From positions 1-41,081 of the forward strand of contig JAEENM010000108.1 of assembly GCA_016283745.1 (NCBI GenBank): DNA of 41,081 bases. The letters run 5' to 3'. A program made the position numbers and the translations under genes. Shown piece by piece: positions 31,677 through 40,224 of this stretch. How positions within the stretch are numbered: position 1 is the first letter of the stretch; every line of letters begins with the position of its first letter. Origin of the DNA: Bacteroidales bacterium (GTDB taxonomy: Bacteria > Bacteroidota > Bacteroidia > Bacteroidales > P3). A model generated the notes under the pieces. That model saw only the letters and a program-made list of their open reading frames with translations, had not been told where the DNA came from and did no database searches.

Positions 31677-34600
31677 ATGACATCACAAAAACATAAAAAC
31701 ATTTTCGTCAGCAAAGGGGTGCAGGTAGTGTTTGCGCTGCTTGTTTCCGCCTTGTTTGTCCCGGCTTTTGCCCAGCAGGGCTCAACCCGCGTAACCATTG
31801 GCTGGAAATCCATCCCCGATTCGGTTACTTTCACCTCCGTTTTGTTCGACGGAAGCGGCTTGGACGAAACGTTTCCTGTTCATTGTTATTTCAAAGAGAT
31901 TGCCACTGTTGGGAACGCTCTCGGCTCCGTAAAGTGTGTTGGGGAATTATACGACGTCAACACAGATTTTGTTTCAGATGCGGAGCGGATATTCCTTTCT
32001 AGATTTAGCAACCGTTTTAAAGACACATTATATTATGAGTTTGTTACACGCACGGTGGGTGATTCTACAAAAGTTCTGCTCATAGTTGCGCCTTACGCGA
32101 AGTCCGCCGACGGTTTCCGCAAGGTGAAATCATTTTCGGTACGCTATCAGCTCGAAACATTGCCTACACCCCTACCCTCTCGCGAGAAAAGCATCTCCAA
32201 CTCGGTGCTTGCCACCGGTGACTGGTACAGGATTGCAGTAAACGCCACAGGAATTTACAAAATCTCCATTTCCGATTTCGAAAGTGCAGGAGTACAGGCG
32301 CGCGGCAAAAACATCAACGACCTTGCCCTGTTCGGCAACGGCGGCGGTCCCTTGCCTGAAAAGAACAGCGACCCACGCATCTCCGACCTCGCAGAGAACG
32401 CCATCTACGTGGCCGACGAGAACAATGACGGCATTTTCAACAACAACGACTATATATTATTCTACGCCGAGGCCGCCAACGTATGGCGCTATAACAGCTC
32501 GTCGCAATGGTTTGAATACACGATGCATCCCTACGCCACCGAGAATTACTACTTTTTCACCTGCACTGGAGGCATCGGCACTTCAAAACGCATTACCGAC
32601 ACCACAGAATCTGTGGCAACGCCATTGTCAGTAACCAACACATACATCAGCCGCGCAGTAATCAACAACGATTTGGTGAACACCCACAACACCGGCAAAA
32701 TATGGGTTGGCGAGAAATTCTCGACTGCGACCACAAGCCGCACTTTCACACTCCAAGCCCCCAATATGGTGCCGGGCTCAAGAGTCCACACTCGTTATGC
32801 ACTTGCGAGCATCTCGACTCAGAACTCCTCGTTCACCGTGGATTGGGGCAACGGACGCAACACTGTATCATACCACCCTTTGGTGAACAGACATGCGATA
32901 GAGCGCAACGACTTCACCACATCGGGCGGAAACAACGTTTCCTTCAACATAACATACAACTACAGAGAGGGGCTTGCCACCGGTTATCTTGATTTCATTG
33001 AGATAAACGCTGTGTCACAGCTGCGTTTCACTCAGGGACAAAGCGATTTCCGCAACTTCGGCACCAACGACCCAGACTCGGCATCCCGTTACGCCATTGC
33101 TGGATGCAACCGTAATGTGCGTGTGTGGGACGTTACCGATCTCACCAATGTGCGAAGCATAGCCGGCACTCTCGTCAACGACACCTTTTATTTTAACGCC
33201 TCCAACGAAAACACCCGCGAATTTGTGGCTTACGACGGCAACTCATTTTATTCGCCGCTGCGTATCGAATCTGTCGCCAACCAGAACTTGCACGCGCTTA
33301 GCTCAGTGGATTTGGTCATCGTGTCGCACAAAAATTTCCTCGACCAAGCCGACCGTATCGCCGACCTGCACCGCATCTACGACGGTCTGTCGGTGGAGGT
33401 TGTTACCCCAGAACAGGTTTATAACGAATTTTCGTCGGGCAAACCTGACGCTGTTGCCATACGCAGCCTTATGAAAATGCTTTTCGACAAAAGTTGTGCC
33501 GATGCCTCGGCAAGTGCACCGCGATACCTGCTGCTTTTCGGCAAAGCCTCGTACGACAATCGCAACCTGTTACAAAACAACCAAAACACCGTTATCACAT
33601 ACGAATCGGAGACATCGTTCAACGACGAAGGTGTTTCGACTGCCGGCGACGACTTTTTCGGCTATCTCCACGACAATGAGTCGGGTTTGTCCCGCGAGTC
33701 AATCGAGATAGGCATCGGCCGTCTGCCCGCCCGCACTATAGCTGAAGCAGAAACATTGGCCGAAAAAATAGAGAACTACATTACCCGCAAAGATTTCGAG
33801 ATACCAAATATAAAAGGCGACTGGCGCAACTCGGTGGTGTTCCTTGCCGACGATGCCGACCCTGGTTCCGAAGGTGACGTGGATTTCCTGCTCTCATCGG
33901 AATACACCACGGAAAAAATCACCGAGAAATTCCCTACCTATAATATAGAGAAAATCTATGCCGACTCGTATGTTCAGCAGTCTGGTGCAATAGGCTCGTT
34001 CTACCCCGATGTAAGAAATGCCCTTACAAGAAGCATCAACTACGGCTGTCTGTTGTTGAACTACGTAGGTCACGGCTCGTACGACCACATCGGCTCCGAA
34101 CGTTATATGGAACGTTCCGACGCCGATGCCTACACCAACCGTTACGCATTACCTTTCTTTATGGCAAGTACCTGCACTTTCGGCAAATTTGATATGACCG
34201 ACGAACTGTCGGGAGGCGAGAAATTTGTGCTGAACCCCAACGGCGGCGGCATTGCAATTGTGGCGGCCTCGCGTCCCATCAGCCACAGCCGCAGTTTCGA
34301 CACTAAAATTTGCATCGACGCCCTTGACCATGCCAACGGCAGACAGAACGCCATCGGCGACGCCCTGATGAACGCCAAGAACGCCGCTTCGTCGTCGCAC
34401 GCCATCAACCTTATCGGCGACCCCGCCATACGTCTATCGCTGCCCGACAACAACGCCGTAGTAACCAGCATCAACAACAAAGCAGTTCGTGACAGCATTG
34501 CCGACATCGCCGACGTGCTTTCGGAAGTTACCATCGAAGGCGAGATACGCAACGCCAACGGCAACATAGACAGCTCTTTCAACGGCATACTTCACGCCAC

Positions 34601-35528
34601 TGTTTTCGACCGTGTGGCCACCTACTACACCCTTGCCAACGATAACGAAGACACCGAGACACCTTTCACCCAGCAGAAAAGCATTCTTGCAAAAACATCC
34701 GACACCGTCATCAACGGACACTTCAGATATACCTTCCTCGTGCCCAAAGACGTGTCGTACAAATATGATTTCGGCAAGCTGAGCCACTATGCGCAATCCG
34801 GCAACAGCAACGCCACAGGATGCTACAAAAACATACTTTTCGGAGGATTCAACGAGGATGCCGACAGCGTGGTGTTCCGTCCTACGGTACGGCTGTATAT
34901 GAACGACAGCCTCTTTATCTCCGGCGGCTGCACCGACGACAACCCCGCCATTTTCGCCATACTGAGCGACAAGGTGGGCATCAACTCGGTGGGCAGCGGC
35001 ATAGGCCACGATATCACCGCCATACTCGACGGCAACGCCAACGAGATTATGGTGCTTAACGATTTCTTCGAGACCGACATCAACGACAACACACGCGGAT
35101 ATATTCGCTATCCTCTCTACAACCTCCCCGAAGGCACGCATACCCTCACCCTCAAGGCGTGGAACGTGTACAACTACTCCGCCTCGGCCACGATAACCTT
35201 TGTGGTGAAAAAAGGCAATCCGCAGATTGGCCGATTCTTCGCCTACCCCAATCCCGCAAGGGAGAGAGTATCCATCCAGCTCGAGCACAACAGTTCCGAA
35301 AATCCCACCGACGCCGAGATTTTCATCTTCGACGCGGCAGGACGCCTGGTACGCAGCATAAAACCCGCCATCAGCGACGGCTCGTATGTGATAGGCGATG
35401 TGGAATGGGATTTCCGCAACCAGTCGGGCGGCAAAGTGGCAAACGGAGTCTATTTTATGCGCGCCATAGTTACCTTCGCCAACGGCGAACAGGACACCAA
35501 ATCGGCGAAAGTGATTTTACAAAAATAA
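31677..35528 (+). CDS. porU: type IX secretion system sortase PorU
   Basis: The ATG at 31677 is chosen. The frame upstream is open from 31569 but translates to a low-complexity Phe-rich stretch. The 1283-residue protein has a signal peptide (FALLVSALFVPAFAQ), a beta-rich N-terminal region, and a gingipain-type C25 peptidase domain. His799 in NYVGHGS and Cys833 in ASTCTFGK form the catalytic pair. The last 90 residues are a T9SS C-terminal domain-like fold (FFAYPNPARERVSI, IFDAAGRLVRSI, ANGVYFMRA), as known for PorU. PorU removes the sorting domain of T9SS cargo and joins the cargo to A-LPS on the cell surface. PorV follows after 59 bases. Confidence 0.95.
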   Translation: MTSQKHKNIFVSKGVQVVFALLVSALFVPAFAQQGSTRVTIGWKSIPDSVTFTSVLFDGSGLDETFPVHCYFKEIATVGNALGSVKCVGELYDVNTDFVSDAERIFLSRFSNRFKDTLYYEFVTRTVGDSTKVLLIVAPYAKSADGFRKVKSFSVRYQLETLPTPLPSREKSISNSVLATGDWYRIAVNATGIYKISISDFESAGVQARGKNINDLALFGNGGGPLPEKNSDPRISDLAENAIYVADENNDGIFNNNDYILFYAEAANVWRYNSSSQWFEYTMHPYATENYYFFTCTGGIGTSKRITDTTESVATPLSVTNTYISRAVINNDLVNTHNTGKIWVGEKFSTATTSRTFTLQAPNMVPGSRVHTRYALASISTQNSSFTVDWGNGRNTVSYHPLVNRHAIERNDFTTSGGNNVSFNITYNYREGLATGYLDFIEINAVSQLRFTQGQSDFRNFGTNDPDSASRYAIAGCNRNVRVWDVTDLTNVRSIAGTLVNDTFYFNASNENTREFVAYDGNSFYSPLRIESVANQNLHALSSVDLVIVSHKNFLDQADRIADLHRIYDGLSVEVVTPEQVYNEFSSGKPDAVAIRSLMKMLFDKSCADASASAPRYLLLFGKASYDNRNLLQNNQNTVITYESETSFNDEGVSTAGDDFFGYLHDNESGLSRESIEIGIGRLPARTIAEAETLAEKIENYITRKDFEIPNIKGDWRNSVVFLADDADPGSEGDVDFLLSSEYTTEKITEKFPTYNIEKIYADSYVQQSGAIGSFYPDVRNALTRSINYGCLLLNYVGHGSYDHIGSERYMERSDADAYTNRYALPFFMASTCTFGKFDMTDELSGGEKFVLNPNGGGIAIVAASRPISHSRSFDTKICIDALDHANGRQNAIGDALMNAKNAASSSHAINLIGDPAIRLSLPDNNAVVTSINNKAVRDSIADIADVLSEVTIEGEIRNANGNIDSSFNGILHATVFDRVATYYTLANDNEDTETPFTQQKSILAKTSDTVINGHFRYTFLVPKDVSYKYDFGKLSHYAQSGNSNATGCYKNILFGGFNEDADSVVFRPTVRLYMNDSLFISGGCTDDNPAIFAILSDKVGINSVGSGIGHDITAILDGNANEIMVLNDFFETDINDNTRGYIRYPLYNLPEGTHTLTLKAWNVYNYSASATITFVVKKGNPQIGRFFAYPNPARERVSIQLEHNSSENPTDAEIFIFDAAGRLVRSIKPAISDGSYVIGDVEWDFRNQSGGKVANGVYFMRAIVTFANGEQDTKSAKVILQK

Positions 35529-35587
35529 AAAGGATATACAATAAATAAAAAGATACTGCGTTTTAGATATCTAACAAAATTACTCAG

Positions 35588-36778
35588 ATGAAAAGAACAG
35601 CTAAACTACTGGCAATTACAGCAGCCATAGCCCTTGCCTTTTCGGCCAACGCCCAAAAGAAAGAAATAGGCGGACAAAACTACATATCCACCGCAATGCC
35701 AATAATAATGGTGTCGCCCGACGCCACTGCATCAGGAATGGGCGACGTGGGCGTTGCCTCCAAACCCGACGCAAACTCACAGCACTGGAACAACGCCAAG
35801 CTGGCTTTTGTTGAAGACAAAGGGGGATTTGCCATGACCTACACCCCGTGGCTCCGCAAACTCGGCGTGGGCGATATGAATTTGCTTTATTTAGGTGGCT
35901 ACTACTCTGTGAACAACCGTAGCACCATCGGCGGATCGGTAACATACTATTCCGTTGGCGATGTGAACTTCACCAGCGAAGAAGGACAGGATCTGGGCAC
36001 TTACAATCCCAACGAATTCACCATCGACCTCTCCTACTCCATGAAACTCACCGACCAGATTGCCCTCGGCGCATCGGGCCGCTACCTGCGTTCCGACCTC
36101 ACGCAAGGACAGGATGTTGGAACCACCTCAACCCGTGCCGGCAACGCCATTGCCGCCGACATCGGACTTTACTATCAGGACAAGCTCAGCGCCACCCCGT
36201 CGATGCCCGGCGAACTGGCCTTGGGTCTATTCATCTCCAACCTCGGCTCGAAAATCTCCTACTCCGACGACGACAACGAAAAGGATTTCCTGCCCGCCAA
36301 CCTGCGCTTGGGCGGACGCTACACCCTCAACCTCGACGATTACAACCAATTCTCGATGCTGTTGGATTTCAACAAGCTTTTGGTGCCCACGCCCCCTGTT
36401 TATGACGAAGACGGCAACATAATAGCCGGCAAAAACGACCGCGCCGAAGATATCAGCGTGATGCAGGGCGTTTTCCAGTCGTTCTACGACGCTCCCAACG
36501 GCTTCAAAGAGGAGCTACAGGAAATACAGATTTCGGTGGGTGCCGAATATTGGTACAGCCAGTTATTCGCCGTCAGAGCGGGTTATTTCTACGAACACAA
36601 GAACAAAGGCGGCCGCCAGTACATCACCTTCGGCGGCGGCATACGCTACAACATGTTCACTTTCGACCTGTCGTATCTGCTGGCACTGTCGAAAACACAG
36701 AACCCGCTTGCCAACACAATACGTATATCGTTGGGTATGAATTTCGGCAAGCCCGAAAAATCGAAGCTGGCCAACTAA
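35588..36778 (+). CDS. porV: type IX secretion system outer-membrane protein PorV (LptO)
   Basis: This 396-residue barrel has a signal peptide ending FSANAQ and the PorV N-terminal sequence ISTAMPIIMVSPDATASGMG then DVGVA. FadL/PorV-type strands follow, with insert DEDGNIIAGKNDRAEDISVM and the end GMNFGKPEKSKLAN. PorV shuttles cargo from the SprA translocon to PorU and is part of the attachment complex (PorU, PorV, PorQ, PorZ). It is co-transcribed with porU, and a terminator follows. No missing segments were seen. Confidence 0.96.
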   Translation: MKRTAKLLAITAAIALAFSANAQKKEIGGQNYISTAMPIIMVSPDATASGMGDVGVASKPDANSQHWNNAKLAFVEDKGGFAMTYTPWLRKLGVGDMNLLYLGGYYSVNNRSTIGGSVTYYSVGDVNFTSEEGQDLGTYNPNEFTIDLSYSMKLTDQIALGASGRYLRSDLTQGQDVGTTSTRAGNAIAADIGLYYQDKLSATPSMPGELALGLFISNLGSKISYSDDDNEKDFLPANLRLGGRYTLNLDDYNQFSMLLDFNKLLVPTPPVYDEDGNIIAGKNDRAEDISVMQGVFQSFYDAPNGFKEELQEIQISVGAEYWYSQLFAVRAGYFYEHKNKGGRQYITFGGGIRYNMFTFDLSYLLALSKTQNPLANTIRISLGMNFGKPEKSKLAN

Positions 36779-36795
36779 GACCATATATGACGAAT

Positions 36796-36832
36796 AAAAA
36801 AGACGGGACTTCGAAAAGCCCCGTCTTTTTTT
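36796..36832. terminator. bidirectional terminator between porV and the YiiX-like gene
   Basis: AAGACGGG (36800-36807) pairs with CCCGTCTT (36820-36827), extended by CTT/AAG after one A-C mismatch, loop CGAA. A and T runs flank both sides and serve the two convergent genes. Confidence 0.85.
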
Positions 36833-36849
36833 ATGTGGTTTCTATTCCG

Positions 36850-37479
36850 TTATTCCTTGTGGTGGTTGATAATCCGTTGGAAATGCACGGTGTCGAAAAA
36901 CGGTCCGAATTTGATGACCGCCGTTTTTGACTTGTCGGGATAGATGTCGTAGTCGTAATTCTCTTTCAGGGCGCTCCACACCATTTCCGAGCAGTACATC
37001 TCGTCGTTTTGGGTGATGTCGAACACACCGTCGAAGGGGATTTTGCGGTCGAGGTATGTCTGCGCTGTCTTTGCCAGATTGGCCAGAGGCACATCGGCGG
37101 TATCGCGGAAACGCACCACCATAAGGCTGTTTTCTTTGCTCTCTTTGCAGAACTCTTCGATGGTGCAGTCCTGCAATCCGTCGAAATCGGACAGGCTGCT
37201 CGACACCGAGTGTATCACTCGCACATTGCCGTTGCTGTCCACATCGACGATGCCGCAATGCGAAACCGAGAAAGCCTCGTTCAGGGAACTTGCTATGGAG
37301 GCGCTCACCAATCCGAAGCCCCTGCGCAGGATAATGTCGCCCGAACGCATCATCGCCAGCTCTTTTTTCGTAAGTCTGTCGTGCTTGGCGTAATGTTTCT
37401 GCTCTTCCTTGTTATATATGATATACACCGCCCCTACAACGACGGCAAGAATAGCTACAATGATTATAAATTTTTTCAT
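36850..37479 (-). CDS. YiiX/YebB-like NlpC/P60-superfamily cysteine hydrolase
   Basis: This 209-residue protein has an N-terminal membrane anchor (residues 3-22). Its domain matches the permuted papain-like YiiX/YebB (DUF830) group: SGDIILRRG, SVSHCGIVDV with His74, and DEMYCSEMVW with Cys163 as nucleophile. The Asp/Glu-rich strand between them is also typical. Such proteins are thought to cleave amide or ester bonds in cell-wall peptides or lipids, but substrates are rarely known. It is the third gene of a minus-strand operon: the DUF4301 gene lies 17 bases upstream and a lipoprotein gene is first. Confidence 0.88.
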   Translation of the reverse strand: MKKFIIIVAILAVVVGAVYIIYNKEEQKHYAKHDRLTKKELAMMRSGDIILRRGFGLVSASIASSLNEAFSVSHCGIVDVDSNGNVRVIHSVSSSLSDFDGLQDCTIEEFCKESKENSLMVVRFRDTADVPLANLAKTAQTYLDRKIPFDGVFDITQNDEMYCSEMVWSALKENYDYDIYPDKSKTAVIKFGPFFDTVHFQRIINHHKE

Positions 37480-37496
37480 TACAAAAATCTTTTAAA

Positions 37497-39044
37497 CTAC
37501 GAAAGATGCTCTTTGCGCAGCAGGTCGTTCACTGTTTTCACGGGATTGAAAGTACACAGGGGCACCTCCACAAAAACGGTCGTCCAGTAGGCCATGGAGC
37601 CGTTCCAGAGTCCGGGCAGCTCCTGCGATTTCAGGGTTTTGGCACCCTGCGACTTATGTGTGATGAAACCCGTTTTGGGGTCGCGATATTTCAGCAGGTC
37701 GAAAGGCTGGCCTTGGTAGTTGCGCAGGCCGCACACCAAGTCCACTGGGTTGAAATGCGTGGCCGACTGCAGTATGGCCTCCTGCGAGGGATCCTTGCGG
37801 TTAATCTGGTTGGTTTCCACAATCTGCAGGCTGGTATTGCCTTCGGCATCCTCCACCCAGAAGGGTCCGCCTCCCGGCTCGCCCTGATTGAGCACCATAC
37901 CGCACACGCGCATCGGACGGTTGAGTTTGGCATGGAGCCAAGCCTTCTTGTCGTCGGCGGAGAGAGCGGCGAAAGTCTGCGGCAGAGCTAACTTAAGCTC
38001 TTTTTCGGCAAAAAGGGCTATCTCGTCGAGTTTGGAAGCGTCGCAATTGGCGTCGAGCATTTTCAGATACTCGAAAGTCTTTTCCTGCAAGGAGATGAGT
38101 ATTCCGCCAAGCACCTTTTTCCAAAGCACCGGCTCGGGGTCGGGCGATTTTTTGAAAGGATTGTCGGGGGTTACGTTGTCGATGTTTTTGATGAAAACCA
38201 CGTCTGCGTCGCACTCGTTGAGATTTTCGAGCAAAGCGCCGTGTCCGCCGGGACGGAAAATCAGACGGCCGTCGTCGTCGCGGAGAGGGTTATTGTACTC
38301 GTCAACAGCGATGGTGTCGGTGTAGTGTTTCTGTTCGGAAAGCGACACCTCGAAATTGACGTCCTTATAAATAGGTTTCAGTTTTTCGATGGTTGTATCG
38401 AAATCGGCCCTATGCTCTGGCGATACGGTGAAGTGCAGGCTCACGTCTCCTTTGTTTTCGGCATAGCGTACCCCTTCGGTAAAATGTTCGATGATGGCCG
38501 GGTAAGGCTTGCCGTCGTATTTGTGGAAAAGAATCAGAGCCTTGGGTTTGGAGCCGTAGCCCATAAACTTCTTTCCAAGCAGACAATTGATGATAGTGGC
38601 ATAGTCGTGGCGGTTGAGGTAGTCGTCGATGTCGAGTCCGCTGTTTTTCATTGTTTCCACTAACTCGTCGTAGAAGGCGAACTTCGACAGATTATCGATA
38701 AACATCTTGACGGCGGGATATTCCTTTTCGAAATTGTAGCTCACGCCGAAATATACCGACGAAAACTCAGCCAAATCCTTGAACATACGTGATGCGGCAC
38801 CTGAGGCCGGCACGAACTTAAGCACGGAGAGATTTTTACGTTTCTCGTCGAACAAAGACGCAAGCGTCTGCCGTTCGGTTTCCGGAACACGCACAATGCC
38901 CCCGTTATCCACGGTGGCGGCGGCGTTCAGTCGTATGGGAGGGAATTTCTTACGGAAATTTTCGAACTGTATTTCCAAGGCATCCATTGAAATGCCTAAT
39001 GCCGACATTTGTTCAATGTCGGCTTCATTAAAAAGGTTCGGCAT
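37497..39044 (-). CDS. DUF4301 family protein (nucleotidyltransferase-like)
   Basis: This 515-residue cytoplasmic protein of the Bacteroidota family DUF4301 has a stretch FVPASGAASRMFK at about 77-89. It resembles the glycine-rich signature of sugar-nucleotidyltransferases (G-x-G-x-R-M). Later come FRPGGHGALLENL, VVFIKNIDNV and RVCGMVLNQGEPGGGPFW. The first and second suggest a UTP-glucose-1-phosphate uridylyltransferase-like fold binding an NTP and a phosphosugar, but this is inference. No experimentally known function is recalled. It is the middle gene of a three-gene operon, 12 bases after a lipoprotein gene. Confidence 0.88.
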   Translation of the reverse strand: MPNLFNEADIEQMSALGISMDALEIQFENFRKKFPPIRLNAAATVDNGGIVRVPETERQTLASLFDEKRKNLSVLKFVPASGAASRMFKDLAEFSSVYFGVSYNFEKEYPAVKMFIDNLSKFAFYDELVETMKNSGLDIDDYLNRHDYATIINCLLGKKFMGYGSKPKALILFHKYDGKPYPAIIEHFTEGVRYAENKGDVSLHFTVSPEHRADFDTTIEKLKPIYKDVNFEVSLSEQKHYTDTIAVDEYNNPLRDDDGRLIFRPGGHGALLENLNECDADVVFIKNIDNVTPDNPFKKSPDPEPVLWKKVLGGILISLQEKTFEYLKMLDANCDASKLDEIALFAEKELKLALPQTFAALSADDKKAWLHAKLNRPMRVCGMVLNQGEPGGGPFWVEDAEGNTSLQIVETNQINRKDPSQEAILQSATHFNPVDLVCGLRNYQGQPFDLLKYRDPKTGFITHKSQGAKTLKSQELPGLWNGSMAYWTTVFVEVPLCTFNPVKTVNDLLRKEHLS

Positions 39045-39056
39045 AATGCAATAAGA

Positions 39057-39452
39057 TTAGTAGTGGCGAAGCATTTCTTTCAGAACGACAACCCTGCATT
39101 CGACAGTTTGGCCGTCTTCCAGACGCACACTGTTTTTACCTTCGCGGTAGAATCTCTCACCAGTGGAAGGGTCTGTCATACCTGTTTCGTAGGTGGCTTT
39201 CACGTCGAAAATTGCGGGAGCCTTGAAAGTGGCTTTCACGTGGCCGTTGGCATCGGTAACGCCTTCATAGCTAACCTCGCTGTTGTCCTTGGAAATCTTC
39301 ACGTTAACACCCTGGAAAGGCTGGTTGGTTTCCTCGTCGATAACAACGACCTGAACAGTGCTGTCGGTCTCTTTGTCGCAAGAAGCGAACAAAACAGCCG
39401 AAAAAGCGCAGATAATCAATGCACTAAGCGTAATCAAGAAACTTTTTTTCAT
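39057..39452 (-). CDS. small lipoprotein with carboxypeptidase-regulatory/Ig-like domain
   Basis: This 131-residue protein has a type II signal peptide (lipobox LFASC, Cys25). The mature part, VQVVVIDEETNQPFQGVNVKI followed by YEGVTDANGHVKATFKAP, is a CarboxypepD_reg/transthyretin-like beta-sandwich, common in Bacteroidota surface lipoproteins. It probably binds a partner or supports the envelope. It is the first gene of the operon with DUF4301 and YiiX-like genes, transcribed from a promoter that forms a palindrome with the opposite promoter (39494-39509). Confidence 0.82.
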   Translation of the reverse strand: MKKSFLITLSALIICAFSAVLFASCDKETDSTVQVVVIDEETNQPFQGVNVKISKDNSEVSYEGVTDANGHVKATFKAPAIFDVKATYETGMTDPSTGERFYREGKNSVRLEDGQTVECRVVVLKEMLRHY

Positions 39453-39493
39453 AAAAAATTACTTTTTGTCTTCCGTAAATCGATTTTTTGTTT

Positions 39494-39509
39494 TACCTTT
39501 GCAAAGGTA
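39494..39509. promoter_or_regulatory. back-to-back -7 elements forming a perfect 16-base palindrome
   Basis: TACCTTTGCAAAGGTA reads TACCTTTG on both strands, so a -7 box faces each way: plus for the cyclophilin gene (ATG 39525), minus for the lipoprotein gene (ATG 39452). TTTG-type -33 partners lie at 25 bases (plus) and 22 bases (minus), longer than ideal. Confidence 0.55.
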
Positions 39510-39524
39510 ATAAATTTTTACGAT

Positions 39525-40214
39525 ATGGACACAAAAAAAGTTGTTTTTGTAACATTTTTTTTATTTCTAACGCTTGGAATTTTTGCACAAAAAGCTGATA
39601 CCAAGAGCGTTACAAACAATAAAAAAAGTTATGTCTTATTGCAGACCGACTACGGAAATATGAAGATTTTGCTGTACGAAGAGACCCCTTTGCACCGCGA
39701 AAACTTCATAAAATTGGTAAAATCGGGATTTTATGACGGTCTTTTGTTCCATCGTGTGATAAACGGTTTTATGATTCAGGGCGGCGACCCCGATTCGCGC
39801 AACGCTCAGCCGGGTGTGATGCTTGGCAACGGCGGTCCTGGATACACTATTCCTGCGGAATTCAACAAAAAGTACTTCCATAAAAAAGGCGTCATTGCCG
39901 CCGCCCGCGAAGGCGATAACGTGAATCCGATGAAAGAGTCGTCGGGCTCGCAGTTCTACATAGTGCAGGGCAAGGTTTACAACGAGGCCATAATGCAAAA
40001 AATAGCCGCCCAGATGAACAAGACTTTTTCTGCGGAACAGATAAAAGCCTACGGCACCATAGGCGGCTCGCCGTGGCTCGACAACGACTACACCGTCTTT
40101 GGCGAAGTGGTTGAAGGACTTGACGTTATCGACAAAATCGCTGCAGTGAAATGCGGTCCCAACGACCGTCCTGTGGAGGATGTGAGAATGACCATTAAAA
40201 TTATCGAAGAATAA
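39525..40214 (+). CDS. secreted cyclophilin-type peptidyl-prolyl isomerase
   Basis: The ATG at 39525 is preferred over the open frame that begins at 39009, because it starts a signal peptide (VVFVTFFLFLTLGIFAQ) just after the promoter. The 229-residue product is a cyclophilin: TDYGNMKILLYEETPLHREN, FHRVINGFMIQGGDP (catalytic Arg), and SSGSQFYIVQG. A longer insert (YNEAIMQKIAAQMNKTFSAE) precedes DNDYTVFGEVVEGLDV. It isomerises prolyl bonds of proteins folding in the periplasm, such as outer-membrane and T9SS proteins. PheS starts 10 bases after its stop. Confidence 0.94.
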   Translation: MDTKKVVFVTFFLFLTLGIFAQKADTKSVTNNKKSYVLLQTDYGNMKILLYEETPLHRENFIKLVKSGFYDGLLFHRVINGFMIQGGDPDSRNAQPGVMLGNGGPGYTIPAEFNKKYFHKKGVIAAAREGDNVNPMKESSGSQFYIVQGKVYNEAIMQKIAAQMNKTFSAEQIKAYGTIGGSPWLDNDYTVFGEVVEGLDVIDKIAAVKCGPNDRPVEDVRMTIKIIEE

Positions 40215-40224
40215 TATTACTAAG

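Noticed and set aside
39009..39524. N-terminal extension of the cyclophilin
   Set aside because: It is antisense to the DUF4301 start and the small lipoprotein and crosses the divergent promoter. The signal peptide begins at 39525.
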